64,000 bases of DNA. Origin: Stutzerimonas stutzeri (GTDB lineage Bacteria; Pseudomonadota; Gammaproteobacteria; Pseudomonadales; Pseudomonadaceae). The notes beneath the pieces are model-generated. The model was not told the origin of the DNA. It did no database searches and was given only the letters and a program-made list of their open reading frames with translations. Positions 1-14,339 of the stretch are shown here, one piece after another; the stretch's first letter is position 1; each line of letters opens with the position of its first letter. Both the position numbers and the translations under genes were made by a program. The stretch lies in NCBI RefSeq assembly GCF_018138085.1, contig NZ_CP073105.1:1-64000 (forward strand), written 5' to 3'.

Positions 1-1455
1 GTGTCGGTGGAACTTTGGCAGCAATGCATTGACCTCTTGAGAGATGAGCTGCCGGCCCAGCAATTCAACACATGGATCCGGCCGCTTCAGGTCGAGGCCG
101 AAGGGGAAGAGCTGCGGGTTTACGCGCCGAATCGGTTCGTTCTCGACTGGGTGAACGAAAAGTACCTGTCCCGATTGCTCGAACTGCTGTCGGAGCGCGC
201 CACCGGCTTGGCGCCGTCGTTGTCCCTGTTGATCGGTAGCAAGCGTACGGCGGCTGCGCCGCAGCCATTAGCGTCGGCGACTCGCAACCAGCAGCCGGTC
301 GGCTCGCCTGCCGCCGCGGCTCCCCCACAAGCTGGGCCGGCGGAAGCTCCGGTCATGGCTGCGGCTGAGGCCTCCCCTACCGTTGCTCCGGCGCGTGCCG
401 AGCGCAACGTACAGGTCGAAGGTGGGCTCAAGCACACCAGCTATCTCAATCGCACCTTTACCTTCGAGAATTTCGTCGAAGGTAAGTCGAACCAGCTGGC
501 ACGTGCCGCTGCCTGGCAGGTCGCAGATAATCCGAAGCATGGCTATAACCCGCTGTTTCTTTATGGCGGCGTAGGTCTCGGCAAGACGCACCTGATGCAC
601 GCGGTAGGCAACCATCTGCTGAAAAAGAACCCCAACGCCAAGGTGGTCTATCTCCACTCCGAGCGTTTTGTGGCTGACATGGTCAAGGCGTTGCAACTGA
701 ACGCGATCAACGAGTTCAAGCGCTTCTACCGCTCCGTGGACGCGCTACTGATCGATGACATCCAGTTCTTCGCCAAGAAAGAACGATCCCAGGAGGAGTT
801 TTTTCACACCTTCAATGCCCTGCTCGAAGGCGGGCAGCAGGTGATCCTGACCAGTGATCGCTACCCGAAGGAAATCGATGGGCTGGAGGAGCGACTGAAG
901 TCGCGGTTCGGCTGGGGTCTGACCGTAGCTGTCGAGCCACCCGAACTCGAAACGCGGGTGGCGATCCTGATGAAGAAGGCGGACCAGGCCAATGTCAACT
1001 TGCCACACGACGCGGCATTCTTCATTGCTCAGCGAATCCGCTCGAACGTCCGCGAGCTTGAAGGCGCGTTGAAGCGTGTGATCGCCCATGCGCACTTCAT
1101 GGGGCGTGATATCACCATTGAACTCATCCGCGAATCCCTGAAGGATTTGCTCGCGTTGCAGGATAAGCTGGTAAGCGTCGACAACATCCAGCGCACGGTA
1201 GCCGAGTACTACAAGATCAAGATTTCCGACCTGCTCTCCAAGCGCCGCTCTCGCTCGGTGGCGCGGCCGCGCCAGGTTGCGATGGCGTTGTCGAAAGAGC
1301 TGACCAACCACAGCCTGCCTGAAATCGGCGATGCCTTTGGCGGGCGGGATCACACGACGGTGTTGCATGCCTGTCGTAAGATTGCTGAACTTCGCGAGCT
1401 GGATGCGGATATTCGTGAAGATTACAAAAACCTGCTGCGCACTTTGACGACTTAA
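1..1455 (+). CDS. dnaA: Chromosomal replication initiator protein DnaA
   Basis: DnaA binds DnaA boxes at oriC, melts the origin and loads the DnaB helicase. The 484-residue protein starts at a GTG that is the first base of the window. It has an N-terminal oligomerisation domain (about 1-85), an Ala/Pro-rich linker (about 86-140), an AAA+ core with Walker A GGVGLGKT near residue 189 and Walker B LLIDD near 250, and a C-terminal helix-turn-helix with the signature [11 protein letters not shown] near 450. Length and domains are normal for Pseudomonas. It heads dnaA-dnaN-recF-gyrB. The 36-base gap to dnaN is too short for oriC, so the origin most likely lies just upstream, outside the window. Confidence 0.98.
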   Translation: MSVELWQQCIDLLRDELPAQQFNTWIRPLQVEAEGEELRVYAPNRFVLDWVNEKYLSRLLELLSERATGLAPSLSLLIGSKRTAAAPQPLASATRNQQPVGSPAAAAPPQAGPAEAPVMAAAEASPTVAPARAERNVQVEGGLKHTSYLNRTFTFENFVEGKSNQLARAAAWQVADNPKHGYNPLFLYGGVGLGKTHLMHAVGNHLLKKNPNAKVVYLHSERFVADMVKALQLNAINEFKRFYRSVDALLIDDIQFFAKKERSQEEFFHTFNALLEGGQQVILTSDRYPKEIDGLEERLKSRFGWGLTVAVEPPELETRVAILMKKADQANVNLPHDAAFFIAQRIRSNVRELEGALKRVIAHAHFMGRDITIELIRESLKDLLALQDKLVSVDNIQRTVAEYYKIKISDLLSKRRSRSVARPRQVAMALSKELTNHSLPEIGDAFGGRDHTTVLHACRKIAELRELDADIREDYKNLLRTLTT

Positions 1456-1491
1456 AAGACTGCGGCCAATTAATAGGCAAGGGACCAGACC

Positions 1492-2595
1492 ATGCATTTC
1501 ACTATTCAACGCGAAGCCCTGTTGAAACCTCTGCAGTTGGTTGCCGGTGTTGTCGAACGGCGCCAGACCTTGCCGGTGTTGTCCAACGTCTTGCTGGTTG
1601 TGCAGGATCATCAGCTGTCCCTGACCGGTACCGACCTTGAAGTCGAACTGGTTGGCCGAGTTGCGCTTGAGGACGCCTCCGAGCCTGGCGAGATCACCGT
1701 ACCGGCGCGCAAGCTTATGGATATCTGCAAGAGCCTGCAGCCCGATGCACTGATCGACATTCGATTGGACGACCAGAAGGTCGTGATCAAGTCCGGGCGT
1801 AGCCGGTTCTCGCTTTCCACCCTGCCGGCCAATGATTTCCCTACGGTCGAAGAGGGCCCGGGGTCGCTGAATTTCAGCGTCAATCAAGGCAAGATGCGTC
1901 GTTTGATCGAGCGCAGCAGCTTCGCGATGGCCCAGCAGGACGTCCGCTACTACCTGAACGGCATGCTCATCGAAGTATCCAGTGGAATGTTGCGAGCGGT
2001 CGCGACCGACGGCCACCGCTTGGCGATGTGTTCCATGCAAGCCGGTATCGAACAACCCGATCGCCACCAGGTTATCGTGCCGCGCAAAGGCATTCTGGAA
2101 TTGGCGCGTCTGCTCACCGATCAGGATGGCGAAGTCGCTATTGTCCTGGGTCAGCATCATATTCGTGCCACAACCGGCGAGTTCACCTTCACCTCGAAGC
2201 TCGTCGATGGGAAATTCCCAGACTATGAACGCGTGTTGCCCCGCGGAGGTGACAAGCTGGTGGTGGGTGAGCGGCAGACGCTGCGCGAAGCGTTCAGCCG
2301 TACCGCGATCTTGTCCAACGAAAAGTATCGGGGTATCCGCCTGCAGCTTGAGAGCGGGTTGTTGAAGATTCAGGCTAACAACCCCGAGCAGGAAGAGGCC
2401 GAAGAAGAGGTTGCAGTCGACTATTCGGGAGGCTCGTTGGAAATCGGTTTCAACGTCAGCTACTTGCTTGATGTACTGGGCGTCATGACCACAGATCAGG
2501 TCCGACTGATTCTGTCCGATGCCAACAGTAGCGCGCTGGTTCAAGAGTTCGATAACGACGATTCGGCGTACGTCGTCATGCCGATGCGTTTGTAA
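1492..2595 (+). CDS. dnaN: DNA polymerase III beta subunit (sliding clamp)
   Basis: The beta clamp forms a ring dimer around DNA and tethers polymerase III and other partners. The 367-residue product has the usual length and three-repeat architecture, beginning MHFTIQREALLKPLQ and ending in the conserved YVVMPMRL tail. The ATG at 1492 follows a GGGACCAGACC leader. It lies 36 bases after dnaA and 11 bases before recF, in the standard replication-gene order, so it is probably co-transcribed with them. Confidence 0.98.
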   Translation: MHFTIQREALLKPLQLVAGVVERRQTLPVLSNVLLVVQDHQLSLTGTDLEVELVGRVALEDASEPGEITVPARKLMDICKSLQPDALIDIRLDDQKVVIKSGRSRFSLSTLPANDFPTVEEGPGSLNFSVNQGKMRRLIERSSFAMAQQDVRYYLNGMLIEVSSGMLRAVATDGHRLAMCSMQAGIEQPDRHQVIVPRKGILELARLLTDQDGEVAIVLGQHHIRATTGEFTFTSKLVDGKFPDYERVLPRGGDKLVVGERQTLREAFSRTAILSNEKYRGIRLQLESGLLKIQANNPEQEEAEEEVAVDYSGGSLEIGFNVSYLLDVLGVMTTDQVRLILSDANSSALVQEFDNDDSAYVVMPMRL

Positions 2596-2606
2596 CCCAC
2601 CACTGA

Positions 2607-6130
<3,524 letters not shown>

Positions 6131-6155
6131 GCGTCTCGTGGTTGCAACATCTACA

Positions 6156-6180
6156 AGCCCGGCGCAAGCCGGGCTTTTTT
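6156..6180 (+). terminator. Rho-independent terminator after gyrB
   Basis: An 8-bp GC-rich hairpin (AGCCCGGC, loop GCAA, GCCGGGCT) is followed by a run of T residues. It starts 25 bases after the gyrB stop and ends directly against the third parS site. Confidence 0.92.
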
Positions 6181-6195
6181 GTTCCACGTGGAACA
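6180..6195. other. parS centromere site 3 (gyrB-ahpF intergenic)
   Basis: TGTTCCACGTGGAACA is a perfect 16-bp palindrome and matches the Pseudomonas parS consensus. It abuts the gyrB terminator. Unlike the other sites it is intergenic and under no coding constraint. Confidence 0.93.
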
Positions 6196-6305
6196 CCATA
6201 GGGCGAGTCAATCGGCATTCTTGGTTTAATCAATTTAGAGAATCCGGATCTGTCCCCTAAGCTGTGTTCATCAACTTATGAACCTTAGCTGCAAAGGAAT
6301 TCCGC

Positions 6306-7871
6306 ATGCTCGACACTAACCTGAAAACGCAACTGAAAACCTACCTGGAAAAGGTCACCCAGCCGTTCGAGATCGTCGCGTCCCTCGGTGACGGCGAGAA
6401 ATCCCAGGAAATGCTCGATCTGCTGGAAGAGATCACCAGCCTGAGCGACAAGATCACGCTGCGCACCGATGGCGACGATGTTCGTCGTCCGTCGTTCGCG
6501 CTCAACCGCATCGGCGGCAATATCAGCCTGCGCTTCGCCGGCATTCCGATGGGGCACGAATTCACCTCGCTGGTCCTGGCCCTGCTGCAGGTCGGTGGCC
6601 ATCCGTCGAAGACCGCGCCGGAGATCATCGAGCAGATCAGGAACCTCGACGGTGAGTACCGCTTCGAAACCTACTTCTCGCTGTCCTGCCAGAACTGCCC
6701 GGACGTGGTCCAGGCGCTGAACCTGATGGCCGTGCTCAACCCGAACATCCATCACGTCGCCATCGACGGTGCGCTGTTCCAGGAAGAAGTCACGGTGCGC
6801 CAGGTCATGTCGGTGCCGAGTATCTATCTCAACGGTGAGCTGTTCGGCCAGGGTCGCATGGGCGAGGAAGAAATCCTCGCCAAGCTCGACACCGGCGCCT
6901 CGGCGCGCGATGCCGAGAAGCTCAGCGCCAAGGACGCCTTCGACGTGCTCGTCGTTGGCGGTGGTCCAGCCGGTGCCGCGGCGGCCATCTATGCCGCGCG
7001 CAAGGGCATCCGTACCGGTGTCGCGGCCGAGCGCTTCGGTGGCCAGGTGCTGGACACCATGGCCATCGAGAACTTCATCTCGGTCAACGAGACCGAAGGC
7101 CCGAAACTGGCTCGTGCGCTGGAAAACCACGTGCGCGAATACGACGTCGACATCATGAACCTGCAGCGCGCCGCCCAGCTGATTCCCGCCGAGAAGGCCG
7201 GCGGACTGCACGAAATCAAGCTGGAGAACGGCGCCTCGCTGAAGGCCAAGACGCTGATCCTGGCCACCGGCGCGCGCTGGCGCGAAATGAACGTGCCCGG
7301 CGAGCAGGAATACCGCGGCCGTGGCGTCGCCTACTGCCCGCACTGTGACGGCCCGCTGTTCAAGGGCAAGCGCGTCGCGGTGATCGGTGGTGGCAACTCG
7401 GGCGTCGAAGCGGCCATCGACCTGGCCGGTATCGTCGCACAGGTCACGCTGCTGGAATTCGACAGCCAGCTGCGCGCCGACGCCGTGTTGCAGAAGAAGC
7501 TCAACAGCCTGCCCAATGTCACCGTGATCACCAGCGCGCTGACCAGCGAAGTCCACGGCGACGGGCAGAAGGTTACCGGGCTGACCTACAAGGACCGCAA
7601 CTCCAGCGAGTTCCACCAGCTGGAGCTTGAAGGCATCTTCGTGCAGATCGGCCTGCTGCCGAATTCCGACTGGCTGAAGGGCACGGTGGAGCTGACCTCA
7701 CGCGGCGAGATCATCGTCGATGCACGCGGCGAGACTTCGCTGCCGGGCATCTTCGCCGCCGGCGACGTGACCACCGTGCCGTACAAGCAGATCGTCATTG
7801 CGATCGGCGAGGGCGCCAAGGCTTCGCTGAGCGCCTTCGATCACCTGATCCGCAGTTCGGTCGCCGACTGA
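6306..7871 (+). CDS. ahpF: Alkyl hydroperoxide reductase subunit F
   Basis: AhpF is an FAD- and NADH-dependent disulfide reductase that recharges the peroxiredoxin AhpC. The 521-residue protein has the N-terminal tandem thioredoxin-fold domain with Cys128/Cys131 (CQNC), an FAD site GGGPAG near 218, the thioredoxin-reductase-like active site CPHC at 344-347, and an NAD site GGGNSG. Length matches the family. The start is supported by AAAGGAATTCCGC before ATG. No ahpC is adjacent, unlike the common ahpCF operon. It stands alone between gyrB and the plsC group, bounded by terminators on both sides. Confidence 0.96.
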   Translation: MLDTNLKTQLKTYLEKVTQPFEIVASLGDGEKSQEMLDLLEEITSLSDKITLRTDGDDVRRPSFALNRIGGNISLRFAGIPMGHEFTSLVLALLQVGGHPSKTAPEIIEQIRNLDGEYRFETYFSLSCQNCPDVVQALNLMAVLNPNIHHVAIDGALFQEEVTVRQVMSVPSIYLNGELFGQGRMGEEEILAKLDTGASARDAEKLSAKDAFDVLVVGGGPAGAAAAIYAARKGIRTGVAAERFGGQVLDTMAIENFISVNETEGPKLARALENHVREYDVDIMNLQRAAQLIPAEKAGGLHEIKLENGASLKAKTLILATGARWREMNVPGEQEYRGRGVAYCPHCDGPLFKGKRVAVIGGGNSGVEAAIDLAGIVAQVTLLEFDSQLRADAVLQKKLNSLPNVTVITSALTSEVHGDGQKVTGLTYKDRNSSEFHQLELEGIFVQIGLLPNSDWLKGTVELTSRGEIIVDARGETSLPGIFAAGDVTTVPYKQIVIAIGEGAKASLSAFDHLIRSSVAD

Positions 7872-7883
7872 GCCGCGGGTAAA

Positions 7884-7926
7884 CAAAAAAAGGGGGAGTC
7901 GACGCAGGTCGGCTCCCCCTTTTTTT
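7884..7926. terminator. Bidirectional terminator between ahpF and plsC
   Basis: An A-run, a stem AGGGGGAG...CTCCCCCT (7891-7898 with 7913-7920) and a T-run form a symmetrical terminator. It can serve ahpF on the plus strand and the convergent plsC on the minus strand. Confidence 0.9.
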
Positions 7927-7942
7927 GTTCCGCTATTGTTGT

Positions 7943-8680
7943 TCAGGCGCTGCGTTCGAGCTCGCTGACCTGCAAGTTGACCCAGTCTTCGGCCCGCTGG
8001 TTGAGTTCGGCAACCGCCCGCGGCCCTTCGCTTTCGGCGCGCATTGCCGGCCCTATGACGACCCGAATGGTTCCAGGCCGTTTGCCCCAGCCGGACTTGG
8101 GCCAGAACATTCCCGCGTTATGTGCGATTGGCAGCACCGGCAGGTCGGCATTCACGGCCAGCGCCGCCCCGCTGCGGGAAAACTTTCCCGGTTGGCCGAC
8201 CGGCACGCGGGTACCTTCAGGGAAGATCAGCACCCAGGCGCCCTGCTCCAGGCGCTCCTGGCCCTGCTTGGCGACCTGGCGCAAGGCGGCCTTGGGGTTG
8301 TCGCGATCGATGGCGATCGGCTTGAGCAGCATGATCGCCCAGCCGAAGAACGGGACGCGTAGCAACTCGCGCTTGAGTACCTGGCTCAAGGGCTCGAAGT
8401 AGGCGGAAAGGAAGAAGGTCTCCCACGTGCTTTGATGCTTGGCGAGAATCACGCAGGGCCGGTCCGGAATATTTTCCTGGCCGCTGACTTCATAACGCAG
8501 GCCGACGATGGTCTTGGCCAACCATACCGCGCTACGGCACCACGTCTGGACGACGAAGCGATAGCGCGTGCGAAACGACATGAAGGGCGCGCAGACCAGG
8601 CTGACCAGACACCAGGCAAAAGCCGTGAAGGCCAGCAACAGATAGAACAAAGCAATGCGCACCGGCAGCAATACGCTCAT
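7943..8680 (-). CDS. 1-acyl-sn-glycerol-3-phosphate acyltransferase (PlsC family)
   Basis: The product acylates lysophosphatidic acid to phosphatidic acid in membrane phospholipid synthesis. The 245-residue protein begins with a hydrophobic segment (about 5-33). It carries the acyltransferase HX4(D/E) motif as HQSTWE (H82, E87) and the substrate-binding FPEGTR at 153-158. It overlaps the upstream gmhB by four bases (ATGA), in the operon glyQ-glyS-gmhB-plsC. This is the position of lptA in P. aeruginosa. Confidence 0.93.
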   Translation of the reverse strand: MSVLLPVRIALFYLLLAFTAFAWCLVSLVCAPFMSFRTRYRFVVQTWCRSAVWLAKTIVGLRYEVSGQENIPDRPCVILAKHQSTWETFFLSAYFEPLSQVLKRELLRVPFFGWAIMLLKPIAIDRDNPKAALRQVAKQGQERLEQGAWVLIFPEGTRVPVGQPGKFSRSGAALAVNADLPVLPIAHNAGMFWPKSGWGKRPGTIRVVIGPAMRAESEGPRAVAELNQRAEDWVNLQVSELERSA

Positions 8681-9219
8681 TGCTTTGTCCCCAGCAGATG
8701 TTCGGCTACTGCCGCCAGGTCATCGAAAAACCGCGTGCCCGGTGGCAGCGCACCTTCCAGAGTCTTCATGCCCTTCCCGGTTCGCACCAGATAAGGCACG
8801 CCGCCCAGACGCATCCCTGCATGCAGATCACGATGGCTATCGCCGACAACCGGCACGCCTTCGAGATTTTCCAGGTGAAAGTGCTCGGCGATCTTGAGGA
8901 ACAACCCGGGCAACGGCTTGCGGCAATCGCAGCCGGCGTCCGGTCCGTGCGGACAGTGCACGATGAGGTCGATACGACCGCCCTGCTCCATCACCAGCTG
9001 CTGTAGCTTGAAATGCATGTCGTCGAGCGTGGTTGCGTCGAACAGGCCGCGTGCCAAGCCGGACTGGTTGGTGGCGACCGCCACCGTCCAGCCCGCCTTG
9101 CACAGCCGAGCGATGGCTTCGATGGATCCCGGAATCGGGATCCATTCGGCCAGGCTCTTGACGTACGCGTCGGAGTCCTCGTTGATCACTCCGTCGCGGT
9201 CGAGCACTATCAGTTTCAC
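8677..9219 (-). CDS. gmhB: D-glycero-beta-D-manno-heptose-1,7-bisphosphate 7-phosphatase
   Basis: GmhB is a HAD-family phosphatase that removes the 7-phosphate in ADP-heptose synthesis for the LPS inner core. The DRDGVIN motif carries the two catalytic aspartates (D7, D9), and CPHGPDAGCDCRK holds the structural zinc ligands. I place the start at the GTG at 9219, giving 180 residues beginning MKLIVLDRD as in related Pseudomonas proteins and following the glyS stop by a few bases. An ATG at 9255 would add 12 residues and overlap glyS by 32 bases, which seems less likely. Confidence 0.9.
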   Translation of the reverse strand: MKLIVLDRDGVINEDSDAYVKSLAEWIPIPGSIEAIARLCKAGWTVAVATNQSGLARGLFDATTLDDMHFKLQQLVMEQGGRIDLIVHCPHGPDAGCDCRKPLPGLFLKIAEHFHLENLEGVPVVGDSHRDLHAGMRLGGVPYLVRTGKGMKTLEGALPPGTRFFDDLAAVAEHLLGTKQ

Positions 9220-9223
9220 TGGC

Positions 9224-11278
9224 CTAGCCAAGTGCGGAAATATCGGCAACGCCAAGGAACAATCCTCTCAACCGGGCAAGCAAGGCATAGCGGTTGGCGC
9301 GCACCGAAGGGTCTTCGGCATTCACCAGTACCGCCTCGAAGAAGGCATCCACCGGCCCCCGCAGGTGCGCCAGGCGTTCCAGCGCCTCGCGATACTGGCG
9401 GTTCGAGGCAAGTGGCTGAACCGCCTGTTCAGCCTGTTGCAGAGCGGAATACAGTGAAAATTCGGTGGCGTTGTCGAAGTAGCGCGGCTCTACCGTCTCC
9501 GGCAATTTCGCCTCGAACTTGCTGAGCAGGTTCCAGACACGCTTGTTGGCCGCTGCCAGGGCTTCGGCTTCCGGTAGATTGCGGAACGCCTGCACCGCCT
9601 GCACCCGCTGATCGAAATCCAGCGCCGAGCCCGGCTGTACGGCACGCACCGACAGATAGGACGCCACCTCGATGCCTTCGTCTTCATAACGCGCCCGCAG
9701 GCGATCGAAGATGAATTCCAGCACCTGATCGGCCAGCCCCTCGGCCTTCACCTGCTTGCCAAACTGGCTGACGGAAAACCGCACAGCGGCCACCAGATCG
9801 AGGTCCAGTTGCTTTTCGATGAGGATGCGCAGGATGCCCAGCGCAGCGCGGCGCAGCGCGTAGGGGTCCTTGCTGCCGGTGGGCAGCATGCCGATGCCGA
9901 AGATGCCGACCAGTGTGTCCAGCTTGTCTGCCACCGCCAGCACTGCGCCGGTGTGGGTGGTTGGCAGTTCGGCGCCAGCACCGCGTGGCATGTATTGCTC
10001 GTTCAAGGCCAAGGCGACGTCGTTGGGCTCGCCACCGTTGGCAGCGTAGTAGTAGCCGGCGATGCCCTGCATTTCCGGAAACTCGCCGACCATTTCGGTG
10101 GCCAGGTCGCACTTGCTGAGCAAACCGGCGCGCGCGGCCCACTGGGCGTTGCCCTCGGTGCGCTCGGCAATGAAAGCGGCGAGCCGGGAGACCCGCAGCG
10201 CCTTGTCATAGACGCTGCCGAGCTGCGCCTGGAAGATCACGTTCTTCAAACGCTCATTGAAGCTGTCCAACGGCTGCTTCTTGTCCTGCTTGAAGAAGAA
10301 CTCGGCATCGGTCAGACGTGGACGGACGACCTTCTCGTTGCCGGCGATGATCTGCGCCGGATCCTTGGATTCGATGTTGGCCACGGTAATGAAACGCGGC
10401 AGCAGCTTGCCGTTGGCGTCCAGCAGGCAGAAGTACTTCTGGTTGTCCTGCATGGTGGTGATCAGCGCCTCCTGCGGGACCTCCAGGAACCGTTCTTCGA
10501 AGGAACACACCAGCGGTACAGGCCATTCGACCAGCGCGGTGACTTCGTCCAGCAATGCCGGCGGCACGATGGCCGTGCCGTTCTGCTCGCCGGCCAGTTG
10601 CTCGATACGCTTGGCGATCAGCTCGCGGCGCTCGGCGAAATCGGCGATCACACGAGCGCCACGCAGGTCCTCCAGATAGCTAGTCGGCTTGGAAATGCGT
10701 ACCGGGCCCGGACTGTGGAAACGATGGCCGCGGGACTCACGACCCGCGCGCTGGGTAAGAATCGTGCAATCGATCACCTGGTCGCCCAGCAGCATCACCA
10801 GCCACTGGGTCGGCCGGACGAACTCTTCCTTGCGTGCGGCCCAGCGCATGCGCTTGGGGATCGGCAGGTCGTTCAACGAGGTTTCGACGATGCCAGGCAG
10901 CAGCTCGGCGGTCGGCTGGCCCGGAATCGAGCGGCTGTACCGGAGTTTTGGGCCGCTACGGTCGATTTCAGCGAGGTCCACACCACACTTGCGGGCGAAG
11001 CCCAGGGCGGCCTGGGTCGGCTCGCCTTCGGCGTCGAAGGCTGCCTGCAGCGGCGGGCCGTCGAGGTTGATGCTGCGATCCGGCTGTTCGCTATCGAGCT
11101 GCTCAATCAGCACCGCGAGGCGCCGCGGGGCGGCAAACGCCTGCACCCGCCCATAGGCGAGGCCAGCATCCTTCAAGCCTTTTTCGATGCCCGAACGGAA
11201 TGCCTCGGACAACTTGCCCAAGGCCTTGGGTGGCAGCTCTTCGGTGCCGAGTTCGACCAGGAAATCCAGTGCACTCAT
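9224..11278 (-). CDS. glyS: Glycine--tRNA ligase beta subunit
   Basis: This is the beta subunit of the heterotetrameric bacterial glycyl-tRNA synthetase, which binds tRNA and is needed for charging. The 684-residue product begins [20 protein letters not shown], the typical family start, and ends in an anticodon-binding-like domain. The glyS ATG overlaps the glyQ stop by four bases, so the two subunits are translationally coupled. Confidence 0.97.
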   Translation of the reverse strand: MSALDFLVELGTEELPPKALGKLSEAFRSGIEKGLKDAGLAYGRVQAFAAPRRLAVLIEQLDSEQPDRSINLDGPPLQAAFDAEGEPTQAALGFARKCGVDLAEIDRSGPKLRYSRSIPGQPTAELLPGIVETSLNDLPIPKRMRWAARKEEFVRPTQWLVMLLGDQVIDCTILTQRAGRESRGHRFHSPGPVRISKPTSYLEDLRGARVIADFAERRELIAKRIEQLAGEQNGTAIVPPALLDEVTALVEWPVPLVCSFEERFLEVPQEALITTMQDNQKYFCLLDANGKLLPRFITVANIESKDPAQIIAGNEKVVRPRLTDAEFFFKQDKKQPLDSFNERLKNVIFQAQLGSVYDKALRVSRLAAFIAERTEGNAQWAARAGLLSKCDLATEMVGEFPEMQGIAGYYYAANGGEPNDVALALNEQYMPRGAGAELPTTHTGAVLAVADKLDTLVGIFGIGMLPTGSKDPYALRRAALGILRILIEKQLDLDLVAAVRFSVSQFGKQVKAEGLADQVLEFIFDRLRARYEDEGIEVASYLSVRAVQPGSALDFDQRVQAVQAFRNLPEAEALAAANKRVWNLLSKFEAKLPETVEPRYFDNATEFSLYSALQQAEQAVQPLASNRQYREALERLAHLRGPVDAFFEAVLVNAEDPSVRANRYALLARLRGLFLGVADISALG

Positions 11279-12222
11279 TCTGCAGCCTCCAGCTTGGCCA
11301 ATACTTCGTCACGCAGATCAGGGGTCGCCATGGGGAAGCCGAGCCTGGCGCGCGCCTGCAGGTAGCTCTGCGCCACCGCACGAGCCAGTGCGCGTACGCG
11401 CAGAATGTATTGCTGACGTGCGGTCACCGAGATGGCCCGGCGGGCATCGAGCAAGTTGAAGGTATGCGAGGCCTTCAACACCATTTCGTAGGTGGGCAGC
11501 GGCAGTTCCAGCTCGATCAGCCGGTTGGCTTCCGACTCGTAGAAATCGAAGAGTTCGAACAGCTTGTCGACGTTGGCGTGTTCGAAGTTGTAGGTCGATT
11601 GCTCGACTTCGTTCTGATGGAAGACATCGCCATAGGTGACGGTGCCGAACGGGCCGTCTGTCCAGATCAGGTCGTAGACCGAGTCGACGCCTTGCAGATA
11701 CATCGCCAGACGCTCCAGGCCATAGGTGATCTCACCGGTGACCGGGTAGCACTCGATTCCGCCGACCTGCTGGAAGTAGGTGAACTGGGTCACCTCCATG
11801 CCGTTCAACCAGACTTCCCAGCCAAGACCCCAGGCACCCAGCGTCGGTGATTCCCAGTTGTCCTCGACGAAACGGACGTCATGGACCGAGGTGTCCACGC
11901 CAATACGGCGCAGCGACTCGAGGTAAAGCTCCTGGAAGTTTTCCGGGTTGGGCTTGAGTACCACCTGGAACTGGTAATAGTGCTGCAGGCGGTTGGGGTT
12001 CTCGCCATAGCGGCCATCGGTGGGACGGCGCGAAGGCTGCACATAGGCGGCGTTCCAGGTTTCCGGACCGATGGAACGCAAAAACGTGGCGGTGTGGAAT
12101 GTACCGGCGCCCACTTCCATGTCATAGGGTTGCAGAACGACGCAACCCTGCTCTGCCCAGTAGCTTTGCAGGGCGAGGATCAGGTCTTGGAAGGTGCGCA
12201 CGGCAGGCGTAGGCTGGGTCAA
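11275..12222 (-). CDS. glyQ: Glycine--tRNA ligase alpha subunit
   Basis: This is the catalytic alpha subunit of glycyl-tRNA synthetase, which forms glycyl-adenylate. The conserved core ([62 protein letters not shown]) is complete. The open frame extends upstream to 12411, but family length (315 residues) and homology point to a TTG start at 12222 preceded by AGGTGAAAT. The extra 63 codons resemble untranslated leader. It heads the glyQ-glyS-gmhB-plsC operon and is divergent from tag. Confidence 0.95.
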   Translation of the reverse strand: MTQPTPAVRTFQDLILALQSYWAEQGCVVLQPYDMEVGAGTFHTATFLRSIGPETWNAAYVQPSRRPTDGRYGENPNRLQHYYQFQVVLKPNPENFQELYLESLRRIGVDTSVHDVRFVEDNWESPTLGAWGLGWEVWLNGMEVTQFTYFQQVGGIECYPVTGEITYGLERLAMYLQGVDSVYDLIWTDGPFGTVTYGDVFHQNEVEQSTYNFEHANVDKLFELFDFYESEANRLIELELPLPTYEMVLKASHTFNLLDARRAISVTARQQYILRVRALARAVAQSYLQARARLGFPMATPDLRDEVLAKLEAAE

Positions 12223-12360
12223 AATTTCACCTGTGCTGGCTTCGACAGAAAGCCCCGGAGTATACCCGATAACGGCTCCGGCCCGTGGTAGCGCGTGCCT
12301 TCCGGCGCGCATCGGTGGCCAGGCCATCTGCTCGTCGCCCTTTTCGAAAGGACAAAGGAC

Positions 12361-12921
12361 ATGCCGCGTTGCGCCTGGTGCAGTGACGATCCGCTGTACA
12401 TCGACTATCACGACAACGAGTGGGGCGTACCAACCCGCGATCCGCAGGTGCTGTTCGAATTCCTCATCCTCGAGGCTTTCCAGGCCGGGCTGTCGTGGAT
12501 CACCGTGTTGCGCAAGCGCGAGCGTTATCGCCAGGTGCTGTTCGGCTTCGATCCCCAGCGTCTGGCGCAGATGACCGATGCCGAAATCGACGAGCGCATG
12601 CTCGACCCGGGCATCATCCGCAACCGACGCAAACTCGAGGCGGCACGGCGCAACGCGCAGCTGTGGCTCGAGCTGGACGATCCGGCCGGCTGGTTGTGGT
12701 CATTCGTCGATGGTCAGCCGAAGATCAATCATTTCGAATCGATCAAACAGGTCCCGGCGGTGACCGCCGAAGCCGAGGCGATGAGCCGCGCGTTGAAGAA
12801 GGCCGGCTTCAGCTTCGTCGGCCCGACCATCTGCTACGCCTACATGCAGGCCTGCGGCATGGTCATGGACCACACCATCGATTGTGATCGCTATGCGATG
12901 CTGGCCGATGCGAGTGCCTAG
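12361..12921 (+). CDS. tag: DNA-3-methyladenine glycosylase I
   Basis: Tag excises 3-methyladenine from alkylated DNA. The 186-residue protein has the family start [22 protein letters not shown] with the zinc ligand Cys4 and a conserved His, and the C-terminal HTIDC supplies the remaining zinc ligands. An upstream in-frame start at 12295 exists, but the ATG at 12361 has AAAGGAC just before it and gives the family length. It is divergent from glyQ with about 140 bases between starts. Confidence 0.95.
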   Translation: MPRCAWCSDDPLYIDYHDNEWGVPTRDPQVLFEFLILEAFQAGLSWITVLRKRERYRQVLFGFDPQRLAQMTDAEIDERMLDPGIIRNRRKLEAARRNAQLWLELDDPAGWLWSFVDGQPKINHFESIKQVPAVTAEAEAMSRALKKAGFSFVGPTICYAYMQACGMVMDHTIDCDRYAMLADASA

Positions 12922-12995
12922 TGGTCAGGCTGCCGAACGAGTAGCGCAGCGCCCGGAGCAGTTACACTAGCGGCTTTGATTTTCGGGAGAGATCC

Positions 12996-13883
12996 TTGGA
13001 CAAGTTCAAAGGTGCGCTGGTGGTCGGCTTCCTGCGCCTGTTCGCCCTCCTGCCCTGGCGCGCGGTACAGGGGCTGGGCAGTGCCATCGGCTGGTTGATG
13101 TGGAAGCTGCCCAATCGTTCGCGCGAGGTCGCCCGCATCAATCTGGACAAGTGCTTTCCCGAGCTCGCCAACACCGAGCGGGAACGGCTGTTGCGCAAAA
13201 GCCTGCAGCAGATCGGCAAGACCTTCACCGAAAGCGCCTGTGCCTGGATCTGGCCGGCAGACAAGACCCTGCGTCTGGTCAAGCAGGTCGAGGGCCTGGA
13301 AGTGCTCGAACAGGCATTGGCGTCCGGTAAGGGCGTGGTCGGTATCACCAGTCACCTGGGCAATTGGGAAGTGCTCAATCACTTCTATTGCGCGCAGTGC
13401 AAACCGATCATTTTCTATCGCCCGCCCAAGCTCAAGGCCGTGGACGATCTGCTTCAGCGGCAGCGGGTCCAGCTGGGCAACAAGGTGGCGCCTTCGACGC
13501 GTGAAGGCATCATCAGTGTCATCAAGGAAGTGCGCAAAGGTGGCGCCGTGGGTATTCCCGCCGACCCGGAGCCCAGCGAGGGCGCCGGTGTCTTCGTGCC
13601 CTTTCTCGGAACCCAGGCGCTGACCAGCAAGTTCGTGCCCGGCATGCTCACCGGCGGCAAGGCGGTGGGGGTATTCCTCCATGCGTTGCGCCTGGACGAT
13701 GGTTCAGGCTACAAGGTGATCCTCGAAGCGGCGCCGCCGGCCATGTACGACGAGGACGTAGAGGTCGCGGTCGCCGCCATGAGCGGCGTCATCGAGCGCT
13801 ACGTGCGCACTTGGCCGAGCCAGTACATGTGGACCATGAAACGCTTCAAGAAACGCCCGGCAGGCGAACGCCGCTGGTACTGA
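12996..13883 (+). CDS. Lipid A biosynthesis lauroyl/myristoyl acyltransferase (LpxL/HtrB family)
   Basis: The enzyme adds a secondary acyl chain to a lipid A precursor at the inner membrane. The 295-residue protein has one N-terminal hydrophobic segment and the catalytic HX4E motif as HLGNWE (H120, E125). The start is a TTG at 12996 with GGGAGA six to ten bases upstream; no closer ATG fits. It is followed by the PilZ gene, as in P. aeruginosa (PA0011-PA0012). Which hydroxyl it acylates cannot be told from sequence. Confidence 0.92.
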   Translation: MDKFKGALVVGFLRLFALLPWRAVQGLGSAIGWLMWKLPNRSREVARINLDKCFPELANTERERLLRKSLQQIGKTFTESACAWIWPADKTLRLVKQVEGLEVLEQALASGKGVVGITSHLGNWEVLNHFYCAQCKPIIFYRPPKLKAVDDLLQRQRVQLGNKVAPSTREGIISVIKEVRKGGAVGIPADPEPSEGAGVFVPFLGTQALTSKFVPGMLTGGKAVGVFLHALRLDDGSGYKVILEAAPPAMYDEDVEVAVAAMSGVIERYVRTWPSQYMWTMKRFKKRPAGERRWY

Positions 13884-13905
13884 TAAACGACAAGCAGGAC
13901 GTCAA

Positions 13906-14172
13906 ATGGCCAACCAGCGACAGCATCCACGTGCCCCCATGAAGTGCCGCATCCGCATCAGTCACGAATCCTTCGGCGAAATCTTCGCCCATACCCGTGA
14001 TCTGTCCGATGGCGGCGTCTACGTCAAACATCCCCAGCTGACCGAGCTGCGCACCGGGATGATCGTCAGTGGCCAGGTGCAGGACCTGCCGATTCCGGCG
14101 CCGGAGCTGGAAATGGAAGTCATGCGGGTCGACGCGGAGGGTGTCGGGCTGCGCTTCGTCGGACGCGACTGA
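13906..14172 (+). CDS. PilZ domain-containing protein
   Basis: This single-domain PilZ protein of 88 residues is expected to bind cyclic di-GMP. The RQHPR motif near the N terminus (RxxxR type) and DLSDGGVYV near residue 35 (DxSxxG type) match the binding signature. It starts 22 bases after the acyltransferase gene and is probably co-transcribed. The downstream target is unknown. Confidence 0.88.
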   Translation: MANQRQHPRAPMKCRIRISHESFGEIFAHTRDLSDGGVYVKHPQLTELRTGMIVSGQVQDLPIPAPELEMEVMRVDAEGVGLRFVGRD

Positions 14173-14339
14173 GCGCTTGCAACGGCCTGGTCCAGGCCGG
14201 GCGACATGGCCGCATAGAGCGCCGAATACCGCGTGGCAGACGGATGCGGGAAAGCCCTTGTCCTTCGAAAACATCCTGATACATTTAGCCTCCCGGATCC
14301 GCCCCTACCCGTGGCCAGGTCCTTGCGAGGCGCTTTTCC

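Noticed and set aside
1456-1491. dnaA-dnaN gap as oriC
   Set aside because: Only 36 bases, with no DnaA box cluster. The origin more likely lies upstream of dnaA.
12223-12411. 63-codon N-terminal extension of glyQ
   Set aside because: GlyQ homologs begin at the TTG at 12222; the extension covers the divergent tag promoter.
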